From: Acanthornis magna
Lineage: Eukaryota; Chordata; Aves; Passeriformes; Acanthizidae
Reading direction: 5' to 3'
Length of the DNA: 64,000 nucleotides
Assembly (NCBI GenBank): GCA_036785705.1
Contig: JAWUZG010000032.1
Location: forward strand, 13,596,001-13,660,000
This document shows, piece by piece, positions 36,530-48,745 of the stretch. The translations under genes were made by a program, and so were the position numbers. The notes beneath the pieces are model-generated. The model saw only the letters and a list, made by a program, of their open reading frames with translations, ran no database searches and was not told the origin of the DNA. Numbering within the stretch: the stretch's first letter is position 1; every line of letters begins with the position of its first letter.

Positions 36530-36812
36530 ATGCAAATGCGTGCCAAATTCAACTATTAACCTATAACAGCCAAGTTCACCAATAAGCCATGTCTCTGAGT
36601 GCCCATCCTCATGTCTTTTAGATACCTCAAGGTATGGTGATACCACCACTTCCCTGGGCAGCCTGTTCCAACGACTGAAAACTCTTTCAGTGAAGAAATT
36701 TTTCGTAATAGTCAACCTAAGCCGCCCCTGACGCAACTTGAGGTCATTTTCTCTTGTCCTTTTGCCTGTTGCTTGGGTGAAAAGACTGACCCTCACCTGG
36801 CAATACTGACAT
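36530..36812 (-). mobile_element. CR1 LINE 3' fragment, minus strand
   Basis: Left to right the sequence is the reverse complement of CR1: 'ccaccacttccctgggcagc' (ending at about 36663), 'ctttcagtgaagaaattttt', 'cgcaacttgaggtcatt' and 'ctcttgtccttttgcctgtt'. Translated on the minus strand it gives 'KLRQGRLRLTITKNFFTERV' and 'WNRLPREVVVSPYLEVSKR', the C-terminal end of CR1 ORF2. The terminal octamer repeats and roughly the last 50 bp of the family are missing on the left; the right end is the usual 5' truncation. Confidence 0.92.
36566..36805 (-). pseudogene. CR1 ORF2 C-terminal remnant
   Basis: Part of a minus-strand frame of 98 codons (36524-36820) that keeps the final segment of the CR1 ORF2 protein in one uninterrupted frame. 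This segment lies downstream of the RT core and has no catalytic residues. Survival of the frame is probably luck over a short length, not evidence of function. Confidence 0.75.
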
Positions 36813-36820
36813 GAATGCAT

Positions 36821-39284
36821 TTCTGATCTTTAACAGCTGTTTAATTTTAGGGCACCACTAGAAACTGTGAGACAACTGTACACAGTGGTGCACTCATTCA
36901 AAAACAGAAAGACAAATGATTGTGAGCTTAAAAAGCTAGATGGAATATACTGGCTTAAGATATAAAGTAAGACAGTGAAATTTAGACCTAGACTGCAGCA
37001 TGGAGCAGATATGTAAGTCAAGCGATTCGAATTTGCTACGTATGGCTACTGTCTTCATTGCACACATCAATTTCTCCCTCAGAAAGGGAATTGACAAACT
37101 GCATTAAAATTACCCGATCATCTTTTGATCAATTATCACAGAGAACTGCAAAGAAAAGAGACATGAAATTCCAAGCAAGTAAATTTTTTTCCCCGAACAC
37201 TCATGTTACACAAATTCTCCTGTGAACCATGGATTACTATTGAGATTCCAGGCAAAAGCTGTTTGTGATATCTACATAACAGGGTGCGCATCAAATGACA
37301 GGATAAAAATCTGCAGCAATAGGATACTGAGTTGGGACTGCCATGCAGGGACTGATGCCAAAATAATAGCACAAAAGCTGTGCTGAGCTGGTTCTCTGTC
37401 TGGAATGGAAGGCATGGACTACTGAAGTTATAACAGTCACACAGTAACCTGAAGATGGGAGTGTTGTTTGGGAGAAAGGCAGATGTATTCCTGAAAGACA
37501 CTACAGTGCAGTTTCTTGCAAAGCAAAACTGACATCAGAAGCCGTGAGTTACTGACAGAAAACAGAGTATGCAATTCAAGTTGAGGCTTTGTCTGAGGAA
37601 CAACGCTGAGCATTAAGTTGTGAGCAGAAATGAAAGCCATAGCAGTGTCAACAGGGAGAAGTGATAAATTCTGGTGACACATTTAATCAACATGTAGAGG
37701 ATGCTTGCACAGGATTCTATGAAAGTCAGCATCCCAAGATGAATATACAAATATTGCATATTTGCCTAAGGAGCTTATCAAAAGTCACTTAATCTCCAAA
37801 TCTAGGTTTTATTGGAACGTAAAATACTGAACTAGAACAAAAAAACTTAACCCAAACTCTGAATAGAAAATACCTATACTCTGTTAGCTAAGACAGATGG
37901 CAGTACAAGGTTTAAAAACCAATCCTTCTTACTCCTTTCTGCGCTCTCCTGGTATTATGGACCTTTTCTTCCACACTTACTTCCTAGCAGTTCCTGTGCT
38001 TTCCCAGATTGCAAACACTGCACACACATTTTGCTCTGAAGAGGCTTTGTTCTTTGGGGAAATCCTCCAGCCTGAGTTCATGACCAATACTTGCATCTCC
38101 TGTCTCCTGCCCTGCACTCATCCAGAGATGATCTGCATGACAGGCACAGCCACCAGCTCTCTCAAAAATATTCTGGCCAAACATTCGCCTGCCATTGCTT
38201 TTTAGTAAAACCCTTGGAAGAAGTGACCTTGGAAGCATATTGACCAGAAGAGTTCCCATCTCTGCACCAGTCATGTGCTGGTCTTTCTAGGTCTGCACAT
38301 TGAGAGGAGGCTTGATACCACCAGCAGTGTCATCTTACATTCCAAAGATGGAATTCCATCAATAACCAAATGTTACAAACAACGCGTGAGCCCTTAAATC
38401 ATTTGAAGTGGGCAACCACTTTCCTTTGCACTTTTCACATAAGTGAATGCATCAGTGCAATATCTGTCCAAACACCACTCAGACTTGTGCTTTGCAGGAT
38501 TAATTTGTGGTTTTTCTCACCCTTCAGCATTTATTTTTATTCACTGTAGTGGCTCTTACAAATTATTTTCTCCTGTGCATATATGAGTAGAGGTGTGAGC
38601 AAGTGTACCCCTTTCATATATCAGTTGTCAAAGAGACCAGCACAGGATTTTGAAAATTGAAAGCACTGTTAATAGGATGTGTATTAATACAGTCACTTTT
38701 ATACTCCTGTGTCTTTGACCGTATAGTTTATTTTATGGTTTTCCTATCTCTTCCAACTACCACTAACTTTTGAAAATAAGAAATGATAGATCAGCTGTCA
38801 GTATGTTGTTACTAGATTGCCACCCCTAACATTAGTTATTTTACACCAAAGCTGTCTAAAAGTTTATTCCAGATTGAGAAAACCTATAATGTGCCAGTGT
38901 CAGCATCATCTTTAGTAAAAACAACTTAAAGCATGCATCATTTCTCTATTTTCACTGGTGTTATGAGTATTTCCTCTTGCTGTTAGGGCAAGGTATGCAA
39001 GAGCCTGTTGTTCTGCTAAAGAAAATTACCTTAGCCTGGAATGTCATCATACATTAGGTGATCCAGACTCCACAGTCTTGTTTTCCAGGTTTGAAATGTC
39101 TGAAATATCTTTCAGTGTCCTGCAGAGTCAGAACAGTCTGAAGTCCCCTCTAATTCGGTGAAAGTTAATGAGTTCTGCCAACGTACAGGGACAAAAGTAT
39201 TTTCAACTTCAGAAGACCAATCCAAATCTTTGAATAGTCCCCTTCTTTTCCTTATTGTGTAATCACAATTCTGTGCAGTTGACA
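36821..39284. other. Non-coding unique DNA
   Basis: No gene or repeat family recognised. Frames at 37136-37501 (minus, 121 codons), 37897-38205 (plus, 102 codons) and 37984-38274 (minus, 96 codons) have no identifiable domain; the last two overlap antisense, which argues for chance. Confidence 0.55.
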
Positions 39285-39573
39285 CGCCTGAAGGATGGGA
39301 TGGCATCCAGAGGGACTCGGACAAGCCCAAGGGAAGTGGACTCATGGAAATCTCATGAGATCTAACAAGACCAAGTGCAAGATGCTGCACCTGGGTCAGG
39401 ACAACCCCCAGTATTGGGATGTTTGTGGGGGATCTGTTCATCCCCCAGAGGCCAGGCTGGATGGAGCGCTGGGCAATTTGATCTAGTGAAAGGTGTCCCT
39501 GCACATGGCAGAGAGGTTGGAAATAGATGATGTTTAAAGTCCCTTGTAATCCAAACCATTCTCTGAATCACTC
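39285..39573 (+). mobile_element. CR1 LINE 3' end with internal deletion, plus strand
   Basis: The left half translates as a CR1 ORF2 C-terminal piece: 'NLMRSNKTKCKMLHLGQDNP', against the recalled 'NLMKFNKGKCKVLHLGRNNP' block. The right half is the CR1 3' terminus: 'ggctggatggagcgctggg' (39453-39471), 'gatctagtgaaaggtgtccc', a 'gcacatggcagagaggttgg' block and 'aaaccattctctgaatcact'. In a normal CR1 these two parts are several hundred bases apart, so the middle is missing around 39420-39452. This is a dead copy. Confidence 0.88.
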
Positions 39574-40639
39574 ATCTTGTGCTAATTTTCTACTTACTTG
39601 TATAATGAAGTCATGTTCTTTCTGCTGTGTTCTTTTTTCCTAAAGTCATTCAGTGGTCAAGTCTCCCAATCTGTGCCATTTTCACATCTTCCTCTTTCTG
39701 AATTTGCTTTGTGGGCACTGCTTCCGTGTTTGTTGCAGCTCTTATGCCACTGAAATGATTCATCATCACCAGCTGGCCCTGTTCAAAGAAACAGAGCACC
39801 AGATATTGAGAGCTAGCTGATCAAATAATGTGCAATCAAAATTTTTAGATGTGCCCAGCTTCCTGGGTGTCCTAGAGAGTTAAAGGCACGGCACATCCAC
39901 TCAGGGCTTCCCTGTGCTAGGGATCATAGTTTTATTTTTGGGAATTGCATTCATACAAGACCTGGGTGGCATAGCCAAGCAGAGGGAGTTTGCTTCAGTA
40001 ATGAGTAAAGAAAAAAGTGCTGGGAGAAGAATGGTGTGTAATATTTTGTAGTGAGTAATTAATACTATTCGTTGTGTTCAGTTTTGGGGGATTTGTTGGA
40101 ATTTTTTCTGAAGAGAGACAGAAAAAGGAGATTTCTATACGACACGTTTTTTAGCGATGCAAAACAGAGTCTAGGACTTGTTCAGAAATTCTAAGAAAAG
40201 TTGCAGAAAATTAGAAAGCAAATTTAAAATGAATGAATAAAACTCTATTAATTCCTTGTGTAAAATACTTTTCAGAGTTAAAATCTCTCACCACAATTCA
40301 GTTACCCTCAATCACTTCCCAACCTGGAGTAAACTAAATTGAAATAATTAGGAAAGCACCCACACAAGTTTTATCAATTTTATCTAGCCATTTAAATAAT
40401 ATATTTAGTTAAGCAGGCTTGCTGATGCTTTAGAGAGCTCCTCTAAGAAAGCCGTGAACAAGAACTAAGAAAGGAGATATGTTTAACTATCACAGCTCTA
40501 ATTCCCCTTCAGACAATTCAGAATAAATATCACATTTGGGGCTGAGAAAAACAAACCAATAAAATGTATTTAGATAATGCTTTATCTTATGGATTAATAA
40601 AATGTCTGAATACGGTTGGAACTCTGCTAAGCAATGCCT
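39574..40639. other. Non-coding unique DNA
   Basis: No gene or repeat family recognised. Confidence 0.55.
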
Positions 40640-41170
40640 GAAGTACAAAAAAGATTAGAAATATTCGAAGGAAATATATAGCCTCAGCTTCCAACAAGAA
40701 AAGACGAAAATTTCTGTGACCGTGGTGTTTAGATGCCATTCATGTTTATTTTCTATCAGGTTGACTCATTTGGTGTTGATTTGGCATGACTTTCAAAGCA
40801 TGCATAGACAGTACATTCTAATTTTATCCACATGAGTGGATAAAATTGCATCAGAATTATTCTTGCTTTAATTATCCAAAGATTGAGTGCAAGTTAATAC
40901 CATGTGATGCATGTCATCCTAATAAAGAAAAGACTTTGAATTTCAGATTCTTGGGGTTTTTATCTCAAATCAAGTGCTGGATGCTTTCAGTGAGTTGTTC
41001 ACAATGAGCCCATAACAATTGTGCAATTCATGAATATGACAAAATCCAGAGAAGAATGTTTTGGTGCATAATTATCATATGAACATATCAATTTGCTGAA
41101 TTCAATTATTTAATGCAAATTAGCTAGTGCTCATATGCACCAAATGCGGGAAAGGAAGAACATGTGAAGT
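40640..41170. promoter_or_regulatory. Candidate regulatory patch (non-coding)
   Basis: Unique AT-rich sequence of moderate complexity, free of simple repeats, with dense homeodomain/POU-like words. It includes an octamer motif ATGCAAAT at 41113-41120 followed by TAG, several TAATTA-like or ATTATCAT words, and a 12-bp-arm palindrome at 40820-40847. Developmental enhancers in vertebrates often look like this, but the call rests on appearance alone. Confidence 0.25.
40820..40847. other. Perfect palindrome, 12-bp arms, 4-nt loop
   Basis: Left arm aattttatccac (40820-40831), loop atga, right arm gtggataaaatt (40836-40847). The arms are exact complements. It could be a symmetric binding site (TTATCC...GGATAA, GATA-like halves) or a small cruciform. 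Confidence 0.9.
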
Positions 41171-41641
41171 CATAAAAGCTGGTATAAAAGTTCATTATTA
41201 GATATAATAAGAAGACATTAAAAAATTAGACTTAAAATACATGTTAGGAAAATCTTTTTGATAGCAAGACTGTTAAACAGCCTGCTAGGGAAGTGATGAA
41301 AAACTAGATATTAGAGGCATCAAAAACTGGGCAAGACATAGGAAGCTGAATTGATTTGCTTAGGTCTGTATTTTGGACACTAAGGAACAGACTATTTCTC
41401 AATTAAATTGTGAAACCCTCAATGCAATAAAACTTGAGCACACAATATGTTTTTATAAGGCTACAATACAATTTAAGTTCTCAGAATAAAACATGTTCAT
41501 AATGGGCAAAATAACATAAGCCATCTGCAGGACATGAAAGTTCTTCAAAGTTCAGAAAAGATTTTGCATAAAACTGAATGTTCTTAGATGGTGTTTAACC
41601 TGTATCTATTTTAACTGTTACGAAGCTACTTATTTTATAGA
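41171..41641. other. Non-coding unique DNA up to the LTR insertion site
   Basis: AT-rich, no gene recognised. The last five bases (41637-41641, ATAGA) are the left copy of the target duplication of the LTR that follows. Confidence 0.6.
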
Positions 41642-42198
41642 TGTACTGGTTTTGCATAATGAGGTTTGTTTAGTGATAGGGGAGGGCTGTTCATATAACG
41701 GATTTAAGAAGGGTCAAAAAGCCCATGCAATTGCAGCTGGGAGAGAGGACTGAGAATAAATGAGAGGAAGAATTCTGCAGACACCAAGGTCAGTGAAGAA
41801 GGAGCAGAGGAGGTGCTCCAAGTGCCAGAGCAGAGATTCCCGGGCAGCCCATGGTGCAGCCCACGGTGAGGCAGCTGTGCCCCTGCAGCCCACGGAGAGC
41901 CATGGGGGAACAGAAATCCACCTGCAGCCCCTGCAGGAGCCCACACCGGGGGAGGGCTGTGACCTCGTGGGAAGCCCATGCTGGAGCAGGCTCCTGGCAA
42001 ACCCTGTGGAAGGAGGACCCCACTGGAACTGGAGCAGCTTTGCTGGCAGGGCTTGTGACCCCATGGAGGACCCACAGTGGAGGAGCCTGTTCCTGAAGTA
42101 CTGCACCCTATGGGAGGGACCCACATTGGAGAGAGAAGTTGGTGTGATAGTGGGGCTTTGTTGGGCACCTATCGTCCAGCCCAGGACAACCCATTGCA
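41642..42198 (+). mobile_element. Solo endogenous retrovirus LTR with 5-bp target duplication (ERVL-like)
   Basis: Starts TGTACTGG at 41642 and ends ATTGCA at 42198, so it has TG...CA termini. It is flanked by a perfect 5-bp duplication, ATAGA (41637-41641 and 42199-42203). The middle holds GC-rich repeated 'ctgcagccc' and 'gaccccatgg' modules of the same family as the LTR at 8378-8996, and the end 'ttgttgggcacctatcgtcc' matches the recalled 3' end of this bird LTR family. A 5-bp duplication is typical of ERVL-class elements. At 557 bp it looks internally shortened: the U3 start jumps quickly to a 'atttaagaaggg' block, and about 42130-42145 the 3' part follows abruptly. No internal retroviral region is present, so it is a solo LTR formed by LTR-LTR recombination. 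Frames of 77-198 codons across it are repeat-derived. Confidence 0.9.
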
Positions 42199-45100
42199 AT
42201 AGATCACTTCTACAGGACCTTTGGTGAATATTTCCATTCTTTATTACTATTACATTGCATATTATAGCTCTAATGGTGTATTGTTCACAGACTATGGTAA
42301 CCCAGAGCAAAAGTCACCCAGAGCAAAAGCATATCTTTTGCTTTCTTCCCGAATAATATTGTAGACTCATAGAATATTACTTCCCTTCTGCTGTTGTCTT
42401 TGTTTTTCTCCATTCTACACAAGCTAGAGAATGACAATCTCAGTTGCGATAGCTTTTTGCAAAAATCATAGATATTTCTGATTTAATACTAGAAAACCAA
42501 TCACAAACAGAAATCCTATTGGCCAGATGTTTGGAAAGCTATACTTGCCGATAAACAGTTTGCTAGCATATGAAAATTTAATGGCAAAAACCACAGTATT
42601 TTTCATAACATAGTCTTTCTGCTTTTGGTGTTTATCTGGATATAGAATAGCTGCATGGAAATAGAAACTCCCTCTTCCCTTGAATTCTTGTCCACAGTTT
42701 TATTGGGCTGAAGAAATCAGCCCCAATAGTATACATGATGGCAAGTGTATATGCAATGTTTTATTTTGAAAGCTGCATAAAATTCAGTGAGGAGCCAAGG
42801 CTCCACGAGTCTGTAAACCTGGAACAAATAGATTTTTATGTTACTGTTGTTTGAGGATATCCAAAGTCCCTTAATCTTCCTCTTGTATTATTGCTCCTAG
42901 ATTTCTGATTCTGCAAAACGATTTATTCTAGGCTCTAAAAAGGAGTCATAAAAATGGCATATAAACATTGTGAAGAACTAGAAAATTTTAAATTGTTTTA
43001 GATACAGAAACTAGACATACTACTAAAATATAAAGGGATCATATTCTGATTATAAGTTTAAATAAATGATATTTTAAAATCAACAATGCATAAATACAGT
43101 ATGAGTCACATATGGATAACTCAGCATCCCAAGGGTTGCTTTCTTGGAACATTACATTAATTATTAAAACAGTACTAAGAAATTAGAACCTAAGAGAAAG
43201 TTAAACCCTAGCAATCTTAACAGAAAAAACATGCAAATGTTAAACAGTGTCATGGAGTGAAAAATATCAGTGTTGGTGAAATTATAAATTAGCAAGAACA
43301 AGAATTAAAAAGTTAAAAAAAAATTAAGAATTATTGCCATATTTATTAGTGCTCCTCAGATCCTTACTAGTGCTTATGGTGTAAATCCTGCTGCTAAAAG
43401 AAACTCATAAGAAGCTGGGAAAGACAATTTCTATTTACTTCTAATTAATATCTGCATTAAGGCTGCTGACTGAAATTCATACACCAAAGCCTGATCATCA
43501 ACTTGAGTTTTTGAAGAACAGGAATCTGTTGAAAATATAAAGAAAGAATGATAAACAATATTCTAAAGGTAATACACCACAAATGAGGGGAAAAAATGTG
43601 CTTTCTACTATGAAAGACCTTGCTTTTTTTCTGAGATATGTGCACCCACAAAAAACCCCCCCAAAAAAATCAAACAAACCCACAAACCAACCAAAAACTG
43701 CAAATCAACACTTATATTTGGAAAAATTCTGTGTTTTACCTGCTAGGTAAAACCATGATAAGCAACCCAGTTCTCCATACGATCAATCTGTATTAAACAG
43801 TTCGGAATAATTACAGCATCTGAATAGCTTTTAGTCTAAAAACAATGGCTTTTTCTTACACTGGATGGCTGAAATTTAATCCTGGTGTCAGAACTGAGAT
43901 CAAGCAGTGTATTTTGTCAGTGCTTTTGATTTTTCCAAAGTGGTCATTTGGCACAAAGCAAAAGGATGTGGGTGAGCTTTGAGATTGAAATATAGAAGAT
44001 GGCAGAGGAGATTCGGGGATGGCTGAAGAGTTGGTAGGGAATGGCTGAAGATCTGAAGGACATACTCCAAGTGAGATGCTAATAGAAGCACGGAATAGCA
44101 AAAGAGGTGAAAGTATCAAACTTTAAAAGAGAAATGAAGAGCAAACTTTCAGTAAATGTAATCAATCATTTGTATTTGCTTGTCAGGGACACTGTCTGCT
44201 TCAATTCATGCCTGTAGGCTTGAAGGGAGGTCATGATCCGCAAGCATTCCATTAAGCAGAAGTTTCAGTTCACTGTTGTCTCAAAAGTTATTCCTCGTGG
44301 TTTCCACTCCCCTGGTGCAGTGAACCAGTTCAAGTGTCCCAATGCCATGGTGCTCTTCAGACAAGGTTGTGGTGGGAGTAAAACTGGCTCACCTTATCCA
44401 TGGCAGCAGAAACAAAAGCAGCAATGCTTAGGAGAAGGTCAAGATATTTTTGTTAAAGGGACTTACAATTTTCTGGTTAAAGAATAAAGTATTGTGCAGT
44501 CAGAAGCTTTGCCTTTTTGATGGCAACAGGTAATGCTGCAAGAGAAAGGGGACATCTTGCTCATGAGAAGGGCTACAGGAAGAGAACAAAGCACTTGATA
44601 CTGGAAGTCTGCAGCATAGCAACACCACTGAATAAAATTCCTTCCATTAATTTACTGACCTGACAACCTCCTAAAGGCTGGCATTTCTTCCCTTGCTACT
44701 TAGCACATTTCCAGTTCATGTAGCCTGTTTCACAATGCTCATTATGTTACTTCTGCATAATGTATTGCTATGCTATCTACCCCTTTTGGATTTTACACAT
44801 TCTATTTTCTGCATGATAAACAATATGTCCATGCACGTTTTTTTGAAAGGTGACATGTTCCAAATTCTCACTATGTTTCCATCCACCCAAGAAGTCTCCT
44901 TTATTAGCATAAAAGCTTTCTGCTGAGCTATTTCCTTAGCGTTCTGTATTTTGTTCCAATATGAGCATCAGTATCTGTTCTCTCTCTTAGTGTGCTTCTT
45001 ATTCAAATGGATGCTGACATCCCTGGTTAATATTATTTAATAGAGCAAGAAAAATGAGTGCATATGAAAGAATATGATCTAGCATATCCTGCCATTTGAA

Positions 45101-48100
45101 ACAGCTGGCAGTCCTTGCTGGCAAATTCCTAATTCTCTGTTCTAATTCTGCTCTTGGCTCAATACCCTCATTCTCCAGATAAGACTTTCACGTGGAGGAG
45201 CTCTACATAATCACTCATAGAGGGAATGATAGCCTTACTCTTCACTAAGCAAAATATGGTTTTAAAGCAAAAGTGATGTGCTGAATACAGACCACAGGTA
45301 CAAGACATATAAAAAGCAGCATCTTCAGAGGAAGCTACTACAGGTCTGGCTTGCACCTTTCCTGGTGGTAATCAAAGATCTGTGTTTCAATTCAAGCAGG
45401 AAAAAAAAATCACTTCCACAAAACCAGTGTTCTTTCTGTGATACCCAAAATGCTACAATTTTTCCCAGAACCATAAACCTGAGCCTTGATATGGTAGAAT
45501 TTGTCATTAATAAAACAAAACAAACCCTTCCACTTCTTGTTTTATTTTCAAAACATGTAATTTTCTCTTTAGAGAAGGTATTTCTGAGATAAAAAACACA
45601 CTATATTCTCCACTAGATACATCCAAAGCCTTTTGTCAGATCTTCTACACCACATAATTCTCGGATTATTAATTCACCATTTTTTGTAATTAATAGTTAT
45701 TTAATGGCATTCAATCTGTTAGGAAAAGCACAAAACAAAGTTTAGGATTTATGTTTAAGTCTTTTGATGATCTTCTTTACCAACATGAAAATAAATACAT
45801 ATGTGTTATGACGAGCTGGATTTCAGACTTTTTTATTCAGAACACCAGACAAAAGCTTTTTTTTTCATACCACTCATAAGAGAAAGTAATTAGAACAGCA
45901 TTTCAGTTGTCTTCACATTATAACCACAAATTATAAAAAGCTAACAATCGTCTGACATTTCTAAACAAGTAGTTGCACAGAGTGACAGCTAAACATAAGG
46001 AATGCCTGGGATGGGAGGAGAGATGCCAAATACTTTTCTTAGGAACAGGTTTAGATTCTGTATCTAAAAGGAGAGTTCTTTGCAGTCCACTTTATTCTAA
46101 TTTGTTGACATGTTTTCATGTAGAAGTAGCAAATGCTGACGTGGACCATGCATGGAAGTGCAGCAACACAAAGCTACAATTTGTGCAAAGAGCTGTTGGT
46201 AGATGACAGGACTGAGAGAAACAGTTGCTTATTGTTGTCCATAGCACTGCTTCCGTTTGCTTGCTATACAGAAGTTCAACATTTAAGTATTTTTTTCTTT
46301 GTGAAGCATAATTTGCTGCTCCCGCAGTGTTCCATATATTGTTGTTGAAATAACACGTGGCATTGATAGCATCTAATTTTTTATTTTTTTTTTCAAAATT
46401 TTCACCATAGAGATTTTTAGAGTACGAGAAGATTCGAAGTTCAGTAGATAAAGTTTTGCTGCCTCATTCTTGATTGGTTCATATCTGGAGAAGATGTTTA
46501 CATCTTGACAAAGTATATATGGTTTTAAGGAGTCATTAAAGTGGTTTTTTATGTTCACTTCGTAAGTGCAAAAATTATCCTAACTGAAAATAAATCAGAA
46601 AAGAACAGAAAGGTATAAATTTTAATATTATTTTCCTTTACCAATTGAAATAATTATCCATATCCATTAATAAGCCATATCTACAGGAAAAAAAATCATC
46701 CCATTTCTCACTGTCTAATCTAACAAGTGCAAGGGAGTGAAAACAGTAGCTTGCAGTCCTTCCAAGTGATATTTCTCGGAGATGCATGGAAGTGATTCAT
46801 AAGGAAGACATTTAACTATAGGGGTAACATATTGAGACTATAACTCAATGTGACTAGAGGAGTGGAAGTTGATCACAGTGTATTTTTTGCTTTCCAAATA
46901 AAGGATTTGTCCAAAAAGAATCCTGATTTCAGGAGAGAAAAGTATACTAACAGAAGCTTTCGATGACATCACTTCTGAGGTACCCCCTGGAAAGGTACTT
47001 CTAAACTTTTGGAATCTTGACAAGATCCTGTAACATCTACTCCTAATACATTTCTTCTTGAAAACATTTTTGGCAAATTGGCTTGTTCAAAATGGGGAAA
47101 TAACCTCTTTTCCAGGAATTATGGCCAATGACTGACTCTAGTCTCAGCAGTCAGTGCCAAGCATTTTAAGTCTCTTTGTAAATCAAAAAATTCAGAAAGC
47201 AAAAGACACCTTTAACAGATAACACTGCCATTTTAAGCCAGCTACCAGATGTGACTTTAAGGCCAAGGAGTCTAAGAATCCCTGATACTTCCATTTGTAC
47301 AGCACAGTGAAGACTGATGGATAAGCTCAGATCTCCTTTATGTGCCTACTAGAAAACACACCAATCCAAATCAAAACATCACAAGTTACACAATACATGA
47401 CAAAAATGAAACAAATACAGAGCCCTCTCTTATGCACAGACTAAGCAACTAGTTGTCTTGGAAAAATGATTATGCTGATTTGCAGTTTCGTTTTTCTCTT
47501 CTGTATCACTTGTTGGTTGCATGTCATCAATCACTGGTTGCACCTTCATGTTGCCAAATTTTCAAGAGATTTAGTTCTTATCTAGACAGCAGTAAAGTAA
47601 GCTTTCAGCACTCAATGTCGTGTGTCAAACAAGAAAATGATGGTGAGTTTTTTAAACCTCTGAGAAGTCTGAATATTTTCATATACATATACTGACTTCA
47701 AAGGATAAGCTCATTATTTACTTTTCTTTCAGTTTGTCAAACTTTATCACTCCTGCTCCAGACCTTTGAAGGTTCCAGTTAGTAGTTTTCTCTGATGCTG
47801 GTTGTATTTTCTTTCTCAAATTCATAAAAAAATTGAAAATACATCTACAGTCTGATATAGCAGACAAAATGTATGTCTCATGCACTCAGACTTCACTTTG
47901 TTGAGTAATTTTTTTATTACTCTGAATATTATTTTTAGCCATGGTTACAGAAAGGAGGGATTCTGTCTTCTCCAGTATCTTTTCAGTTTTTTTCTAAAGG
48001 GAACCACCCTTTGAAACATCTTTCTTTTTAGTTATGGTCATGCTCCGCTTAGTCTGGTCCAGCAGGCAAACAAATGCTGCTTTCTTTTGAAGAGATGATG

Positions 48101-48579
48101 GAATTGGTAGCAACCCAACAACAGGGTGTGCCCACACTGAATATATTCAGGAAAAGGCACAGAAATAGCCTGCAATTAAAAAGTACATTTAGAAATAAAA
48201 CATCCTGACCATGATTCTCTTTGGATTCCTCTCATGACTGCCTGAAAATTGAAAAAAAAATTATTGCAGAAGAACTACTACATCAAAACAAAATAATGAA
48301 TAGAGTTAAATGCTATAAACAGCCAATAAATGAAAAGGGAAACATCAGCAGTTTGGAACATGTAACATTCCTCAGAGGGTTTGTAATGTGGGAAGAAAAA
48401 AAAGCATTACAGAACATAAAAATATCCCCAGTTTGTGTGGAAGTGTCTGGGTTTTACATTCAGTGATTTAACTGTAGGTGTAATGTTCCATATTGGTGTT
48501 AATATTTATCAAACTGTTGATCCTGCAAATTTAATGAAGAATTAAGTTTGGAAATCCACCCAAAAATATCATACTTTAC
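42199..48579. other. Non-coding unique DNA
   Basis: ATAGA at 42199-42203 is the right copy of the LTR target duplication. The rest is AT-rich unique sequence with no gene, RNA or repeat family recognised. Frames up to 104 codons (45278-45592) are featureless. A C-run/A-rich patch lies at 43651-43700. Confidence 0.55.
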
Positions 48580-48745
48580 AATGATGAAGAGAGAGCTTTT
48601 TGTATAAATCTGATGGACAAGTACCGCTCTGTTTATGTGAGCCGTTGCATTCAGTATGATTAATAAATTTTTGTGTGAAATTCTGAGATGAAAGCTTCTG
48701 GTATGTCTATCACATTTAATCTATGTGCATCTACTGCTCTCGTAA
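48580..48745. promoter_or_regulatory. Possible conserved non-coding element
   Basis: Unique, medium-complexity stretch without simple repeats, with well-mixed words (for example 'gacaagtaccgctctg' near 48616 and a TGATTAAT word near 48658) that look like a constrained non-coding element. This is a judgement by appearance only. Confidence 0.15.

Noticed and set aside
37897..38274. Overlapping antisense frames of 102 and 96 codons
   Set aside because: Both strands open over the same DNA, no recognised motif and no splice context.
41704..42310. Frames of 154, 198 and 155 codons over the solo LTR
   Set aside because: The frames follow the GC-rich LTR body on both strands, which is typical of stop-poor repeat DNA and not of a gene.
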